In this document: in pieces, positions 6,310 to 6,340 of the stretch
Numbering within the stretch: the first letter of the stretch is position 1
How the letters are laid out: each line of letters begins with the position of its first letter
Assembly (NCBI GenBank): GCA_024408695.1
Contig: JAKSUU010000063.1
Span: 1 to 6,340 of the forward strand
DNA from: Coriobacteriales bacterium
GTDB lineage: Bacteria > Actinomycetota > Coriobacteriia > Coriobacteriales > QAMH01
DNA: 6,340 nt
Reading direction: 5' to 3'
Notes under the pieces: generated by a model
Told to the model about the DNA's origin: nothing
Databases searched by the model: none
Seen by the model: the letters and a program-made list of their open reading frames with translations, nothing else
Translations under genes and position numbers: made by a program

Positions 6310-6340
6310 ACCTTTATGCTGTTAGGTGTTTAGGCGTCGT

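Noticed and set aside
6204..6340. tRNA, tmRNA or small convergent coding region at the right end
   Set aside because: No T-loop or cloverleaf is seen. All three minus-strand frames hit a stop within 27 bases of the right edge, so at most the last few codons of a convergent gene could be present.

Overview
The window is AT-rich bacterial DNA with two divergent transcription units. From the left edge to 3701, four genes lie on the minus strand. From 3774 to 6203, one large gene on the plus strand encodes a copper-exporting P1B-type ATPase (CopA). A short segment without a gene (6204-6340) closes the window and contains two strong inverted repeats. The host cannot be named with confidence. The segment of the 321-1343 protein that reads GKMFIGHIRYEWL recalls, from memory, a family of conserved PH-like proteins common in Actinobacteria, and TTG is used as a start codon. 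Together these would fit a low-GC actinobacterium such as a Coriobacteriia member, but a Firmicutes host is not excluded.

Minus-strand operon (transcribed 3701 to 1): the genes are separated by only 49, 59 and 49 bp, show no convincing terminator between them, and follow one good sigma-70-type promoter (TTTACA, 18 bp spacer, TATGAT) at 3736-3765. The products are, in order: (i) a 412-aa PH-like protein with a helical C-terminal extension; (ii) a 336-aa protein with an N-terminal zinc ribbon, one membrane helix and an outer beta-rich domain; (iii) a 340-aa paralogue of (i) that ends in a zinc ribbon; (iv) the N-terminal 90 residues of a second ribbon-plus-membrane-helix protein that runs off the window. 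The same four-cysteine ribbon (CxxC, 11 residues from cysteine to cysteine, CxxC) appears in three of the four products, at the N-terminus of the membrane proteins and the C-terminus of one soluble protein. I infer a membrane-associated complex of unknown function built from alternating PH-like and ribbon/membrane proteins.

Plus strand: CopA has one heavy-metal-binding domain, eight predicted membrane helices and all catalytic P-type ATPase motifs. It departs from consensus in two places: Asp replaces the second Ser of the last-helix MxxSS copper site, and Leu replaces the Pro of GDGINDAP. No copper chaperone or copper regulator is visible in the window. copA lacks a clear Shine-Dalgarno sequence and has a -10-like hexamer seven bases before its ATG, so it may be leaderless. 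That hexamer overlaps the -35 of the divergent operon, which would make the two promoters compete.

Right end: a perfect 9-bp inverted repeat brackets a consensus TATAAT box and is followed at once by a second 8-bp inverted repeat. This looks like the regulated start of another transcription unit, or of a structured RNA leader, beyond the window.
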